Assembly (NCBI GenBank): GCA_010015655.1
Contig: ML976691.1
Span: 395,609-459,608 of the forward strand
DNA length: 64,000 nt
Direction: 5' to 3'
From: Bimuria novae-zelandiae CBS 107.79
Lineage: Eukaryota; Ascomycota; Dothideomycetes; Pleosporales; Didymosphaeriaceae
Position numbers and translations under genes: made by a program
The notes under the pieces: generated by a model
Databases searched by the model: none
Seen by the model: only the letters and a program-made list of their open reading frames with translations
What the model was told of the DNA's origin: nothing
In this document: piece by piece, positions 34,101-45,843 of the stretch
Numbering within the stretch: the stretch's first letter is position 1
Layout of the letters: the number at the start of each line of letters is the position of its first letter

Positions 34101-36092
34101 GAAGAACATCTCCTACAAGTTGGAGAACAAGGTCGTCGAGCTTACCCAGAGCTTGGGCGCGACAAGGCAAGAGAACAAGTCTTTGAAAATGCAAGTCGAG
34201 AACTACGAAGGACAGATCAAGTCGTACAAGGAACGGAGTCGTGCATTGGAGAACCGACAAAAGGAACTCCAAGCGGAAGCCAACCAGGCCGGTATCACCG
34301 CAGCCAAATTGAGCGCGATCGAGGAGGAGTTTAAGAAGCTCCAAATGAATTATGATGAGAGTAATTCGAAGATCCGCCATCTCCAGGAGGAAGAGAAGCA
34401 GCTCCGCAACTCTCTCAAACAAACTACAGACGACTTGGAGTCCGCCAAGCGGAGAAGCAACGTCACAGAATCCGAGAAGATGACACTACGACAACAGCTC
34501 CAGGAGCTGCAAGAGCAAGTCGAGGTAATGAAGCGAGCTGGACCGATTAACGGCCCGCTTGAGAACGGGCACACACCTGTGGCGGCAAGTCTCATCAACC
34601 TCGTTTCGTCGAAGAAGCCCAAGAGGCGGAGTGCTGGGCCCGATACCCGCGAATTTGACCGCTTCAGCCAGACTTACAACCCACGCCCTGTTTCCATGGC
34701 TGTGGGATCCACCGTACATCGCCAGAACCTCTCTGGGTCTACATTCACCCACTTGGATAATGTTGAGCTCGAGCTTGAGAACATTCTGGGTGATGAGGAC
34801 AACCTGAATGACGAGGTCACGCTGGGCTTGATCAAGAACCTCAAGATTCCTTCGCCCACCACAACACCACCTCCTACGGACAAGGAGGTCCTCTTCCCGG
34901 CCTACCTCATCAATCTTGTTACTTCTGAGATGTGGAACAACGGTTTCGTCAAGGAATCGGAACGTTTCCTTGCGAACGTTATGCAGTCAATCCAGCAGGA
35001 AGTCATGCAACACGATGGTGACGAAGCAATCAACCCCGGCGCTTTCTGGCTGTCCAACGTCCACGAAATGCTCTCATTTGTGTTTCTGGCCGAGGACTGG
35101 TACGAGCAACAGAAGACCGACAACTACGAATACGATCGGTTGTTGGAGATCGTTAAGCACGATCTGGAGAGCCTTGAGTTCAACATTTACCACACTTGGA
35201 TGAAGGTGCTCAAGAAGAAGCTGCACAAGATGATCATCCCTGCCATCATCGAGTCGCAGTCTCTGCCCGGCTTCGTCACGAACGAGAGCAATCGCTTCCT
35301 GGGCAAGCTTCTCCAAAGCAACAACTCGCCAGCGTACAGCATGGACAACCTTCTTAGCTTGTTGAACAATGTTTACAAGGCAATGAAGGCTTATTACCTC
35401 GAAGATTCCATTGTCACGCAAACCGTTACGGAGCTCTTGCGCCTCGTCGGTGTCACAGCATTCAACGACCTGCTCATGAGGCGAAATTTCCTCTCCTGGA
35501 AGCGTGGTCTGCAGATTAACTACAACATCACCCGCATTGAGGAATGGTGCAAGTCTCACGATATGCCTGAGGGTACGCTCCAACTCGAGCACTTGATGCA
35601 GGCCACCAAGCTGCTTCAGCTGAAGAAGGCAACTCTGAACGATATCGAGATTATCCAGGACATTTGCTGGATGCTGTCGCCAAACCAGATCCAGAAGTTG
35701 CTCAACCAGTATCTTGTTGCGGACTACGAACAGCCCATTAACGGCGAGATCATGAAGGCCGTGGCATCACGAGTAACCGAGAAGAGCGACGTGCTGCTGT
35801 TGACGGCAGTAGACATGGAAGATTCGGGTCCGTATGAAATTGCGGAACCTAGGGTCATCACAGCATTAGAGACATATACCCCCTCTTGTAAGTCATTCGA
35901 TCATCTGTCATCACCAATGCGATGAAAGCTAATCGGCGATATACAGGGCTGCAAACTCCCCGCCTGAAACGCCTCGCCGAAATTGTGTCTCAGCAAGCCA
36001 TTGCGCAGCAGGAAAAGATGGAGTTTGAGCACGTCAATGGTGACATCATCAACGGCCACCAGCCCATGATTGAGGAGGGAATAGAGGCATGA
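31119..36092 (+). CDS. MYO2: Class V myosin heavy chain
   Basis: Actin motor that carries secretory vesicles and organelles to the hyphal tip. Five exons: 31119-31253, 31319-31451, 31503-31692, 31770-35887 and 35947-36092. All phases match, giving 1573 aa (yeast Myo2 has 1574). The N-terminal SH3-like segment starts MAHIFDVGTRAWQPD. The P-loop GESGAGKT lies near 167, switch I is NDNSSRFGK and switch II is DIYGFEHF. IQ motifs fill about 783-923, with repeats like IQRVWRGSKDRKRF and IQSLWRGKLARRDY, for calmodulin or light-chain binding. A coiled coil extends to about 1075. A linker follows, then the globular cargo-binding tail with the DIL domain at about 1230-1465. No frameshifts or missing motor residues were seen. 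Confidence 0.97.
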
Positions 36093-37046
36093 AGTGCATG
36101 CATATGACCCGTTTCTCCGGCGTTTGTTTTAAAACACTAGACACGCGATGACGACGAATCTCTGTAGTTCTAAGCAACGTGGGTCTATGCTTTTCGTTTT
36201 GGTACCTTTCTCGGGACAGGCATGGGCGTCGCTACTCCTTCATGTTGCGTATGTAATGTGGACTTCTGTTTTAACCAGACGTTTTCGAGCGAGCAATATG
36301 AAGACACAGATATCTGGTCCGATCTTAGGTCATTGCAGGCAGATTGGGAGTGATGGGATAGGAAGATGAGATGAGGTGAGGTGAGTTTTATTTCGACATG
36401 CTGGCACCGCCGGTGGCTTCGGTGGTGGGAGGCTTTTCTGTGCATAGGTTTTGAAGATGTGGGTAGTTATAATGAATGTGAATGTATGGCCACGGCTGGG
36501 CTTCTTCAATGAGTTGTTGTGCACTTGTGACCCGGGACAACTACGATCACGCTCGGAAAATGCGCACACGATCGATTGCTGACAGCAAATTTGAGCTCGT
36601 CGGCCTATGAATTGTCACGACAACACAAAGGGGTGATGCCCGCTTGCGTTTGGCGGTGAGTTCATTCTCGCTTGGCGGAGCTAATTAGTCAAGCCTGGTT
36701 GCCTCATTCGGGCAGCTACCCAGGGCGATACGCCTTCGCCAGAGCGAGCATCACGCAGTCTGAACCTCTCGGGCTTTTTCAACTCTCCCTTGTGGGCTGT
36801 TGATGCTTTGCCACATTTTCTTACTTCATATATGTTTACGGGCCGTGCATCAGCGTCGTCAGCTGTAGAAGCGCGGGCCGTTCGCATCGACGGCATCGCG
36901 CATGCTGAGCCACAGCACGCATGACCGTCATTAACTCCAGAGATTGCACTTGAAGTCACGCTCTATTCAAATATTGTGCAGCTGTTCTCCGTCACGCGCA
37001 CAAGTCGGTTGCTGCTGTGAGCTGTACCAACACTGCGTCATTCGCC
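36093..37046. other. Intergenic, nothing recognised
   Basis: About 950 bases between tandem genes, with a short purine run GATGAGATGAGGTGAGGTGAG near 36365. ORFs 36185-36445 and 36681-36959 (minus) have no recognisable content. Confidence 0.6.
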
Positions 37047-38743
37047 ATGACGGGTCTGAATGAGCTTCTGGACTGTCCGATGTGTGACTTCGTGGTCGGA
37101 AGAACAGATGAATATGTCCTTCAACTACATTTCGAGCAGGTTCACACCACAGACTCGCCATTTAGAGTTGAAGATCCGAAGCCGCGTGCTACTTCAGGAT
37201 ATACGACACAAGGACCAACCCCGCCGCCCTTGCCCAGAAGACCTCAAGCTGCACTTTCCGCTACCGAAATAGAAGTAACTCCTTCCTCCGACGAAGAAGA
37301 AGGAAACATGGTCGAATGTCCAGAATGTGCGGAGACTGTTCCTCTGAACGAGTTCAGTCAGCATCTTGATTTCCACGCAGCAGAGACATTATCATTCGAC
37401 GAAAGTACCGGAGAGTATCATTCCCAGAACAGAGCTGAAATGCATGGCTCAAAGTTTTACGCTTCCCATGCGGGCAATCCTTCATTCCATGAGCAGCATT
37501 TCAACACCGAGTTGCCGGAAGCTCTCAGGCGACAGGACGACCATGGGCGCCGGTCGAAGAAGAAGCGCGGCAGAAGCGATACGAGCTGCAGCGAGAAGAG
37601 CACCTTGTCACGCAGTATCCAGGCATTTAATCCTTTCGCGAGGGCCGACAAGAAGATCAAGCCTCCTTCTAGCAGCTGCCGTCTCGGGGTAAGTACATCA
37701 TCTCTCATCCACTGTTCAATTGCTAATAACTATATGTAGCGTGCCGAGCTCGGTCCTCATGCTTGGGAAGACCGTATGCCTAGATGGCTACACGACCAGC
37801 TTGCCGCCGGCCCTAAGATTACCACGGTGAACCGCATCGGCCGCGACGGTCGCCTCATCAAGCAGGAGCAGGTACAAAATGAGACGCCTGGCATCATCCC
37901 TATCCTCGCTCAACTATCTGCTTTGGACCGCTCCGTCAAGGAAGCTTACTATTGTCACCCATCCACCCTCCACATCGGCAAGACGCCAAAGGAAGGCGGC
38001 TTCTGCGGCTACCGCAATATTCAGATGCTCATCTCCTACATTCAAGGCGCCAGGGCTCAAGGCCACGAGGAGTTCCCAGGCCGTACACCAGGCATACTGA
38101 AGCTTCAGGACCTCATAGAGAGGGCCTGGGACAAAGGCATCAATAACATTGGTCGACAGCAGACTGGTGGTATCCGAGATACGAGGAAGTATATCGGTAC
38201 TCCAGAGGTAAGCTTGTCGATAATAGTCTCGGCCTCGCAAGCTAACATGTTGTAGGCCCAAGCCCTCTTCCTCAGCGCTCAGATTGATTGCGGCGTCCAG
38301 ATGTTCAGCGACGTGCCTGGTGGTTCGGGCGAAGCTCACGATAGCCTCCTCGCTGGCATTGAGCGGTATTTTGCACAGGCAGCCGTCAGCGACGGGTCAA
38401 ACGTTTACAAGACCCTCTTGCCGCCCATATATCTCCAACAACCCGGTCATTCGATCACTATCATCGGCTTTGAGCGCCGTCGCGATGGCAGTTGCAACCT
38501 CATGGTCTTCGACCCCATGTACAGCACCAGTCCGGCTATGCACAAGTTGATTGGACGAAAGGATATCAAATCGCCTAGGCCCGAAATCCTGTACGCGTAT
38601 CGCAGGGTGGCGAAGCAACTTAGGAAACATGCTGCTTTTGAGATACTTATGTGAGTAACTATTCGACGAATTTCATCAAGATGCTAACACTACCTGTCAG
38701 GCTTACGGCACATCCTCCGCTGTTCCCCGTTTGGGATGTATGA
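37047..38743 (+). CDS. Zinc-finger C78 peptidase (ZUFSP/ZUP1-like deubiquitinase)
   Basis: Papain-fold cysteine protease of family C78. Animal ZUFSP members cleave K63-linked ubiquitin chains in genome maintenance, and UfSP members process UFM1. Exons are 37047-37688, 37740-38207, 38256-38650 and 38701-38743, giving 515 aa. Two N-terminal C2H2-type fingers are visible: CPMCDFVVGRTDEYVLQLHFEQVH near 11-34 and CPECAETVPLNEFSQHLDFH near 93-112. A basic, serine-rich linker follows. The protease domain carries the catalytic Cys in GGFCGYRN near residue 301, the Asp in VFDPM near 455, and the His in QPGHSITIIGFE near 435. The ubiquitin-binding fingers argue for ZUFSP rather than UfSP. The final exon codes only 14 residues. 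I infer ubiquitin as the substrate. Confidence 0.93.
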
Positions 38744-38822
38744 AATATCCTCCTCCCATCTGATGAATGCAGCATTTAGCACTAGCACAGATACCCAGCA
38801 TTCTCCATATCTAGATACAAAC

Positions 38823-40534
38823 ATGCATGAAAACTTGGCCAGAACATCTTATCGCACTTTACCCCTTCGTCTCGTCTTTCTCATTCAGTTGCACTCTTTA
38901 CATTTCTGATTGTTTGCTGAACTTCTATGTGCTAGGTACTTCGCCAGTTTCCAGATCTTCGGTACCTCTACGTATTCTTCCGCTCTCGTACACTCGGCTA
39001 CGACGTCTACCCGGAAGATCATTTCTTGCGCAACTTCCCTTGGCACCAGTACGGAGGGCTCTGGATCGTCGATGAGGCTCGTTTTGCTCGTTCGTGGAGT
39101 ATCAATCCGCTCATCGCTCAAGCCCTTCGCCGCATCACCGGTGAAGGTGCGTCTACCTACCCAAGCTTTTCCAGCTATTCCAATAGCTTGAATGCTTCCT
39201 CTTACGACGGGGCACCACCAGCTCCGCATAGCCTAGCCAGTCTACATTTTAAACGCCAGGTCTCGCTAATGTCGTCTTGTGATGGAACAATGCCTGGTGT
39301 GAGAGGTATGATGTTGGACCGTGGAGGCGCCGACCTCGCACCTGTACTCGACATGGTCGGTATGCACACTGCTACATACCATCCGGAAAGGACTCCAACG
39401 CAGCTACAACACTCTAGACTGTCCCTCCTCACCGACGTTGGCCGCCGATATCCTGGCTATCCCAGTGCGCTCTCGCCCACTTTTGATACAAAACAGATGT
39501 TCCCAACGCCAAACTCAGAAGCTGGATCCGGTATCGCCACCCAACGTCCAGTCAGTCCAGCTGTTATGTCTGTGGACTCCAGGGGCTACGCAACTCCTAT
39601 GAGCATCGATAGCCCGAGAATGTCCGGCCGATCTCACCGTCTTGCCCCCGGCATTGCCTCGGGCAAAACAATTGACTACGAGGCCCTGGTCAAAGCGGGT
39701 ATCATCTCAGAAGAAGACGAGTGGAACAACAAGTACGCCTCCTGGAAGGGCTGGACCAGCATGACTTTCGTCCCCGAAGCGCGCTTCGGTAACCTCCCAC
39801 CAGGCAGCCTGCCTCCATACACGCCTCCGCGCTCCCCCTCCGTCGCCTCCCTGAGTCCAACCAGCCCTACCCACCCCGTCTCCCCGCGCAGCGCAATGCT
39901 CAAGAACTTGGCGGGCAAGCAGGCCCAGATGGAAGCGCTGCGCTCCTTTCATCAGCCCACAACCTCGTCTACTTCTCCGCCCACCTTTCCGTATACCGCT
40001 TCTGCGCCGGCGTCGGAGTTGGGACTGGGCTTCCAGGATGCTCCACCGGTCGCTATCCCCATTGCCAACGGCTTCGAAACGAGCACCGCGTCCCCGCTCT
40101 CGGAGTCGGGTACGATACTCTCGTATACGAGTAACCGCACCGTCGACAGCGGGCTTCTCGCGCTCAAACCGCTCACCGAGGCGCAGGTCGCGGAGTACCG
40201 CTTCTGGCGCCCGTGTGGTAGGAGGGCGTGTGCGTTTGGCTGTGGTGGTGCCCAAGAAGGCGAGAATTGCGCGGCGAGGAGGCTGTTTCGAAGTGTGGAG
40301 GAGGTTAGGCCTGAAGAGGAGGAATGTGAGACCGAGGGGGTGGGTGTGGTGGCAGGTGGCTTTGGTGTTATTGGTGGGGCGGAAGGGGAAATGGAGCGCG
40401 AGAGGAAGATGGAGGATGAGTGCGTGCAGGTTAGAGGTGAAGAGGAGAGGGAGAGGGTAATGGAGGGGGAGATGGAGGGTGCTCCGGCCGTGCTGAATAG
40501 TGACGGGGAGGAGGTTGTCGAAATTAGGGTGTGA
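38823..40534 (+). CDS. Uncharacterised fungal protein with Ser/Pro-rich middle
   Basis: The frame is open from 38936, immediately after a GCTAG acceptor with a TGCTGAAC branch, to the stop at 40534. Before the first internal ATG (39026) it reads LRQFPDLRYLYVFFRSRTLGYDVYPED, clearly coding, so translation starts upstream. My preferred first exon is 38823-38873 (MHENLARTSYRTLPLRL) with a weak GTCTTT donor, giving 549 aa. The N-terminal 100 residues are compact (WHQYGGLWIVDEARFARSW). The middle is rich in S, P and T with PRSP-type repeats, as in phosphorylated scaffold proteins. A cysteine cluster GRRACAFGCGG lies near the end, followed by an acidic E/G/R-rich tail. I do not recognise the family. 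It lies 79 bp downstream of the C78 peptidase on the same strand. Confidence 0.65.
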
Positions 40535-40980
40535 GCTCCCGCTGGAAGGGTTGCTCTACACTGCGACGACAACGAGGGGTCTGTCCGCTGGGGGAGGATC
40601 AACGCAGTTATTGATTCTGGATAGTATGGCGTTATTGGGTGTTGGTTCTCTTTGGTGGGTTTGTATGGTGGTCACGCTCATTCTTGATGATTCTTTGCTT
40701 TGTATTAAATTTCATTCTACAATTGGAGCTCTTGTGTTGCGTGGTGACTTTCTTGAAACAGGGAGTGGGTGTAGAGATGCTAAGCATTCACAGAGAAGTT
40801 CATTCCTGAGGATATAGATACAGTAAAGGGTATCATTTACGCCCTACACCTTAGGGTCGTGCGTTCCTATGTGCATGTTATGCTACGGCGGCCAATCCTA
40901 GCCTGTCCCATGCCAATTGCCTTTTCCTCAACGCCATGAAGTGCAGAAAGAGCCTGATATAAACAAATATAAAAGCGAAG
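40535..40980. other. Convergent 3' flanks
   Basis: About 450 bases between the stops of the uncharacterised gene and CWC2. No gene seen. Confidence 0.5.
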
Positions 40981-42240
40981 TTAGTCGCTATCGTCATCGC
41001 TCCCATATCCAACTAGGGGCCCCGAAGCGGCGGGTGCAGGCCTCTTCGCCGTGGTATTTGCCGTGTAGCCTTTCAACGCTGCCAGCGTGGAGCCCGAGAG
41101 TATGCTGGTGCTCTGCGGAGTGGGAGCTTGTTGCTGGACGTCCACCTGTTCGTGCTGCGCGGCCGCAGCGTCGCCGCCCTCAATCATCAGCCTTTCCTCT
41201 GGGGCGCCGACCTGCTTCGTCTGCTCCCAATCTGCCTTTTCCTTCGCGAACCAAACGTCATCTGGCGCCTCGTAGCCCTGCAGGCCAAAGCTGCCTTCCA
41301 TTTTTCGTCTCTTCTTCGCCTCGCCGTTATCCCGACCTTCGAGCTCCGCGATGTACGCCGCTGGGAGAGCCTTGCGGATCGCCTCAGCGGCCTGCTCTTC
41401 TATCCGCCCGGCCTCTCTCTTCTGTGCCGCTGGATTCGGATCAGCCGTCGCCCACCGCACATTCAGAATCTCATTGTGGTCCAGCGACTGGTGCGCCATC
41501 GCCTCCTTCGCAAACTGGCTATTCGCCTCATTCATATACGTCACGAACGCCACGCCTCTCGCGGTAAGCACCCTGACCCTCTCAACCTGGCCCCACTCCT
41601 GAAAGTGGCGTGCGACAATCTCCTCGATGTCGTCGGTAACGTGTATGCGGCCGATATACAGCGTGCGGTTCTGGCGCTGGAACGACCCCACGCCGCCCAT
41701 GTCGTCGCGGTAGTCGGAGAACTTGTCGCGCCCGAAGCAGTCGACGTTGGACGGGAAGATGTCGGTCACGGTCGGCAGGCGGTGGAGGTACTCGCAGTCG
41801 ACGCCCTTGGGGCAGATGCCGCGCGCGAAGAAAAGGCAGAAGTAGCTCCCGGGCGTCTGGTCGGCTTTGGTGTACCCGGAGTCTTTAGCGATGTTGCAGC
41901 GCCCCTGTGCGGCTGTCTGGGAGAGGTACTTGTCCTCGCGGTCGCCGCCGCTCCATTTGTTGTACCATATGTTGAAGATCGTGCCAGTTGGCGGGGGCGC
42001 TTCGGTTTTGAACGTCGAGGGGTCGACTTGTGGGCGCGCGGGGCGCCGCTTGCGCCGAATGATCTTCTTGATGCGTTTTCCTTCTGCGTTGGTGGTTATG
42101 ATGACTTGGTCGGACGTGGGTTGCTCGGAGGAGGTAGAGGCGGGAACGAGTGACGTGGACGCGGAGGGTTCGTCGGCGGTGAGAGAGTGCTGCTCTGTAG
42201 ATGGCGCCACTGTGGGCGGAGGCGACTGTACTTCGGCCAT
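40981..42240 (-). CDS. CWC2: Pre-mRNA-splicing factor CWC2 (RBM22-like)
   Basis: A component of the Prp19-associated complex that contacts U6 snRNA at the spliceosome's active centre. Intronless, 419 aa, starting MAEVQSPPPT. The frame extends slightly upstream but the first ATG giving a normal N-terminus is at 42240. A CCCH zinc finger (C135-x7-C143-x5-C149-x3-H153, SYFCLFFARGICPKGVDCEYLH region) is preceded by the Torus-type segment FNIWYNKWSGGDRED. An RRM follows at about 192-270 with RTLYIGRIHV and RGVAFVTYMNEANSQFA as RNP2 and RNP1 positions. The C-terminus is low-complexity and ends in an acidic GSDDDSD. Convergent with the uncharacterised gene at 38.8-40.5 kb. Confidence 0.95.
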   Translation of the reverse strand: MAEVQSPPPTVAPSTEQHSLTADEPSASTSLVPASTSSEQPTSDQVIITTNAEGKRIKKIIRRKRRPARPQVDPSTFKTEAPPPTGTIFNIWYNKWSGGDREDKYLSQTAAQGRCNIAKDSGYTKADQTPGSYFCLFFARGICPKGVDCEYLHRLPTVTDIFPSNVDCFGRDKFSDYRDDMGGVGSFQRQNRTLYIGRIHVTDDIEEIVARHFQEWGQVERVRVLTARGVAFVTYMNEANSQFAKEAMAHQSLDHNEILNVRWATADPNPAAQKREAGRIEEQAAEAIRKALPAAYIAELEGRDNGEAKKRRKMEGSFGLQGYEAPDDVWFAKEKADWEQTKQVGAPEERLMIEGGDAAAAQHEQVDVQQQAPTPQSTSILSGSTLAALKGYTANTTAKRPAPAASGPLVGYGSDDDSD

Positions 42241-42557
42241 GGTGTTAAGGGTGTGGAGAGATCCGTGGTTGGCGGTGATGATGTCGTCGCAATGGAACTT
42301 TTGGTGTTGCGGCGCCGGTCGGGCCGACATGCGCCACCAAACACAGGCCACGAAGCTAGCTCAACAACTCTCTCTACCAAGGTAGACCGCAACACACGTA
42401 CGCGCAGACGGTAGCATTCTAGCAATAATGTCGTTCCAAGAATTGAGTGTTCAGGAGACAACCATGGTTCACAGCGGTAAAGCGCATAAAAGCATCTTTT
42501 CTGCCCACTTGATCCTCCCATGCACACAGGTCGCTACTCTGCACCTAATCTTGACGG
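42241..42557. other. CWC2 promoter region
   Basis: About 320 bases upstream of CWC2. No ORF of substance. Confidence 0.5.
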
Positions 42558-43406
42558 ATGGACTTTTACATTATCATCCTGCTGTTCGCCACTATCAACT
42601 TGCTCCCCCGTCTCATTCACCCGAACCCCATATGTATCACTAACCAGATACATCGGATCACCGTCAACGAGCACATAAAGACTGGCGCACGTACCTTTTC
42701 CACCCATCGTTCCTTTACCTCCTAGGGGCGACCGTCAAAATGGTCTGGGATTCCACTCCGCCAATACGTATCAAAAGCTTCCAGTCATTCGAGAGCTGGA
42801 ACATATTTCACCCCCTGTGCACCGTTGGCAGCTTGCTTTTTGGCTGTCTCTTCTACCTGGAATTCATCGGTGCCGCAAGCGAGATACATCCGATCACCCT
42901 CTGCGAGAACATGGAGACTGGCGCACTGGCGGTTTTCGTTGCGTCGCTCATTTACACCTTTTTTAATGCTCCTTGAAGCATTCCTCTGCTTGCCAGGTAC
43001 AAATCAACACATCAAAGCCTCAAATGAGCGCCACCGGTTCGAACTGCCGATAATAGGCATATTTCTTGCCGTGTCCGGCGCACTCTACAGCTATTTATCC
43101 TTGAGTCTGACAACGAACACTCCTCCGACACGCCCCGTTACTGTCACTCAGACGACTACGATTGTTCATTCCGCCGCAGACGATCAGCGCTTCAGCGATG
43201 AGCGTCCCGGGGCTTCTTATCAAAAAAGGAAAAAATCCACTGAAGATGTAACACGCTGGGTTTTTTCGTTCACGAATCAACCTGAATTCGAGTGGTTGGA
43301 CTGCATCAAACTCCGGGGAAACAGTACCGCGCCTAGGGGGACCTGTGATACTAGAATGCTGCGGTGTCAAGCTCCGAAATCTTGGTTAGCCTATTTTAGC
43401 CTATGA
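42558..43406 (+). pseudogene. Degenerate small membrane-protein locus with internal duplication
   Basis: An ATG at 42558 gives a 55-residue frame (MDFYIIILLFATINLLPRL...) with one TM. A second frame, 42740-42976, reads MVWDSTPPIRIKSFQSF and has two TM segments (VGSLLFGCLFYLEFIG; ALAVFVASLIYTFFNAP). After a T6 run near 42960-42966, coding character moves to another frame with a TM (ELPIIGIFLAVSGALYSYLSL) and a polar tail that stops at 43406. DNA around 42648-42690 and 42880-42922 is alike, and HRITVNEHIKTGA corresponds to HPITLCENMETGA, so the two parts share an ancestor. The likeliest reading is a decayed duplicated gene, or one intact gene with a homopolymer error. The family is unknown. Confidence 0.35.
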
Positions 43407-44389
43407 CAAAGCGCGACTACACCATTTTGAGGGTGAAATCGCAACATTCTAGTCTGTCTCGCACTTCGAGGGTGGAAGTTGATGTGACTCGACAAGAGGG
43501 CGTTGTTGGGGATGGGCGGAATCGTGGAACCGGCACCTGGCACACAGAGCCCGAGCAACCCAGGTTTTCTCTCATCGTCACCCACGACCTGAACAGGTCA
43601 TGCGACACACAGTAACTGAGAAACACGATGATTCCAGCAACAGCAGGGCGAAATGGAACAATACCCAAAAACAGGATGAAAAAACAATTGAAGAGTTAGT
43701 TCGTGACGACGGAGAGTTTAGGGATGTATCGACAGAACAACCAGAAAATAAACTTCTCAGAAACGTTTGTAAAACATTTTATTCAGTATCACAGCTCTAG
43801 CAAATCTATGTGGCGTTCTCCAGAGGCCGCTTCTAATTAGAGCTTTGATAAACTTCCGGCGTTGTGCCGCGCTAGCGGAAAAACCTCGGCGTAACATCAT
43901 TCATTGCACTTTCTAAACGTTACTCCTACAATCGACGGATCTCACGCCTACCACAATAGGGAGTTTGATTTCTTTGCTCACCCTCACCGCTCTCCTCTGA
44001 TTGGCCGGGTAACGTTCACCAGAAGTCTGTGTTAACTCGCTTTCACACAGAAATCGACTCCTCTGGCGATTACCGCATTTGGAAGTTTGGTTTAGAAATG
44101 AAGGGGAGTAACTTTTATAGAAGCATGGCACTCACTTTCACACTGTGATCCACGTAATTTTCTGATTACCGTATTAGAAAGTTTCAATTTAAGGGGTTCA
44201 AGCTTCACGGAAGAAGGACGGAAAGCCCGGACGCTGTGTTGGCTGGGATTTTGCGGGTGGTTTCCAATACCCAGCACATGCGTGCGGTCGCACCTTAACC
44301 AGCCATTACCATTCTCGTGATCCCATCAACTCAACACAGTTTCCCTACACCCACTCCACCCATCCACAGCAACAGCCTCCTCCCCACCA
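43407..44389. other. Intergenic with a diverged direct repeat
   Basis: About 980 bases, moderately AT-rich. A repeat pair lies at 44041-44122 and 44136-44213. No gene recognised. Confidence 0.5.
44041..44213. repeat. Diverged direct repeat, 95-bp spacing
   Basis: Units 44041-44122 and 44136-44213 both begin TTTCACAC, contain GATTACCG(C/T)ATT and AAGTTT, and end in GAAG. Many differences are C/T or G/A. Confidence 0.4.
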
Positions 44390-45262
44390 TCATTTCCCCG
44401 GCGGCGGATTCGAATTCCCCTTAATCCCCCCATCGATCTCCACCACGCTCCCATTCATATACCTCGCCTCTCCACTAAACAAGAACGCCACCACATCCGC
44501 CACCTCCTCGGGCGTGCCCAGCCGATGTAGCGCATTCCCATGCGCCATGCTCTCCACCGCGGCCCCGCCCTTCACGATCCCCGCATTCGTAGGTGTGTCA
44601 ATGTATCCTGGACATACCACATTCGTGCGTATCCCCCTCGGCCCCAGCTCCAGCGCTATGCACTTCGAGAACCCAATCAGTCCGTACTTCGTCGTGCAGT
44701 ACACGGCCTGTTGCGCGCTGGGGCGTATGCCCGATATACTCGATACATTCACGAAGCTCGCGCCGGACTTGAGGTGCGGGATTACGCCGCGCGTGACGTT
44801 GAACACGCCCTTGAGGTTCACGCCGACGAGCTTGTCCCAGTAGTCATCAGGCGTATCTTCGAGCGGGATAGAGGTGGGGTTTACGCCTGCGCAGTTGAAC
44901 ACGTGGTCGATGCGGGAGAAGCGGGTGAGCGTTTCGTCGATGAAGCTGTGCACTTCTTTGACTGAGGAGACGTCGACGTCGGAGAGGTAGGGAGACGTGG
45001 GGGTCCCGGCGCAGAGCTTAGAGGTGCCTTCGAGCGAGGAGTAGTTTATGTCGCAGAGGGCGAGGGTTGCGTTGAGGCTGGCGAGCTTGATGGCGGTTGC
45101 ACGGCTGGAAGTGTACAGTTAGAATGGGTGTTTGGCAGGTTGTGGACGGCGAAAGCGGCGTGGTGTAGCGTGCGCGAGGGACGGTGGAGGAGGATTACCG
45201 CACCCAATTCCGCTTCCTGCTCCTGTTATCAGGATGACTTGATCTTTGAAGTTGTAAGACAT
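44390..45262 (-). CDS. Short-chain dehydrogenase/reductase (classical SDR)
   Basis: NAD(P)-dependent oxidoreductase, substrate unknown. The exons are 45204-45262 and 44390-45104, giving 257 aa. The junction uses a GTGCGG donor, which gives the expected TGAGSGIGRATAIKLA cofactor loop. A second donor 4 nt downstream would break the frame. Other motifs: CDIN after beta2 (acidic residue, suggesting NAD preference), NCAG, catalytic Ser in NVSSISG, Tyr155 and Lys159 in YCTTK, and PGYIDTPTN. The C-terminal VEIDGG is typical of FabG-like and sorbose or levodione reductase relatives. No biosynthetic neighbours suggest a pathway. Confidence 0.93.
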
Positions 45263-45843
45263 GATTATGGCGCAAATTTATAAGATGAAGGTAAATACAA
45301 AAGATATAGCAGCGTGCGGCGAAGCTGTCGCGTCGTGGAGATATGTTTGTTTGCTTAAAGTGGGGTGAAGTGGGATGTTGGAGTGACGTCGAACATGACT
45401 CGCGCAAGCTTCTTATCGTCCTCTGCCATCGTGACTTACCCATTGGCAATCATTGGGCCCTTGTTCACATCAATTAGGTAAGACCATTCAATAACAAAAC
45501 GGAACTCTGGGGAGTCATAATCACACACAATGATTCAAATCCATTGCACACCGACCGGTTTCTGAGTACCACCACAGTACAGCCGGGATAGATCATAACT
45601 CTGCACTAACATGATGCGATATAAGAACTACTGATTTCTAAGACGTAAATTAAACTTGAAATGTGAAGCGTTTTGGGGAAGCATGCTGTAACGCCCTGAA
45701 ATGCATGTGTGGTATCCAGAATGTCTACCCATCCGCGAGAATAAATGCAGGAAGTTTGTGGCGTAACACAACTGTCTCTCTCCGAAGAACAAACTGATAA
45801 GGAGCCTGCCCCCTCTCGTGTTTGGTCGAGCAATATAATTCTA
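45263..45843. other. Intergenic, nothing recognised
   Basis: About 580 bases between the SDR start and the AVT1 stop. ORF 45606-45881 (minus) overlaps the transporter's 3' end in a wrong frame. Confidence 0.55.

Noticed and set aside
33490..34422. 310-aa minus-strand ORF inside myosin V
   Set aside because: Mirror of the Leu/Lys/Glu-rich IQ and coiled-coil region.
36340..36400. Short GAGGTGAGGTGA purine run
   Set aside because: Too short and imperfect to call a microsatellite of interest.
41128..42153. 341-aa plus-strand ORF opposite CWC2
   Set aside because: GC-rich antisense frame; CWC2 on the minus strand has complete zinc finger and RRM motifs.
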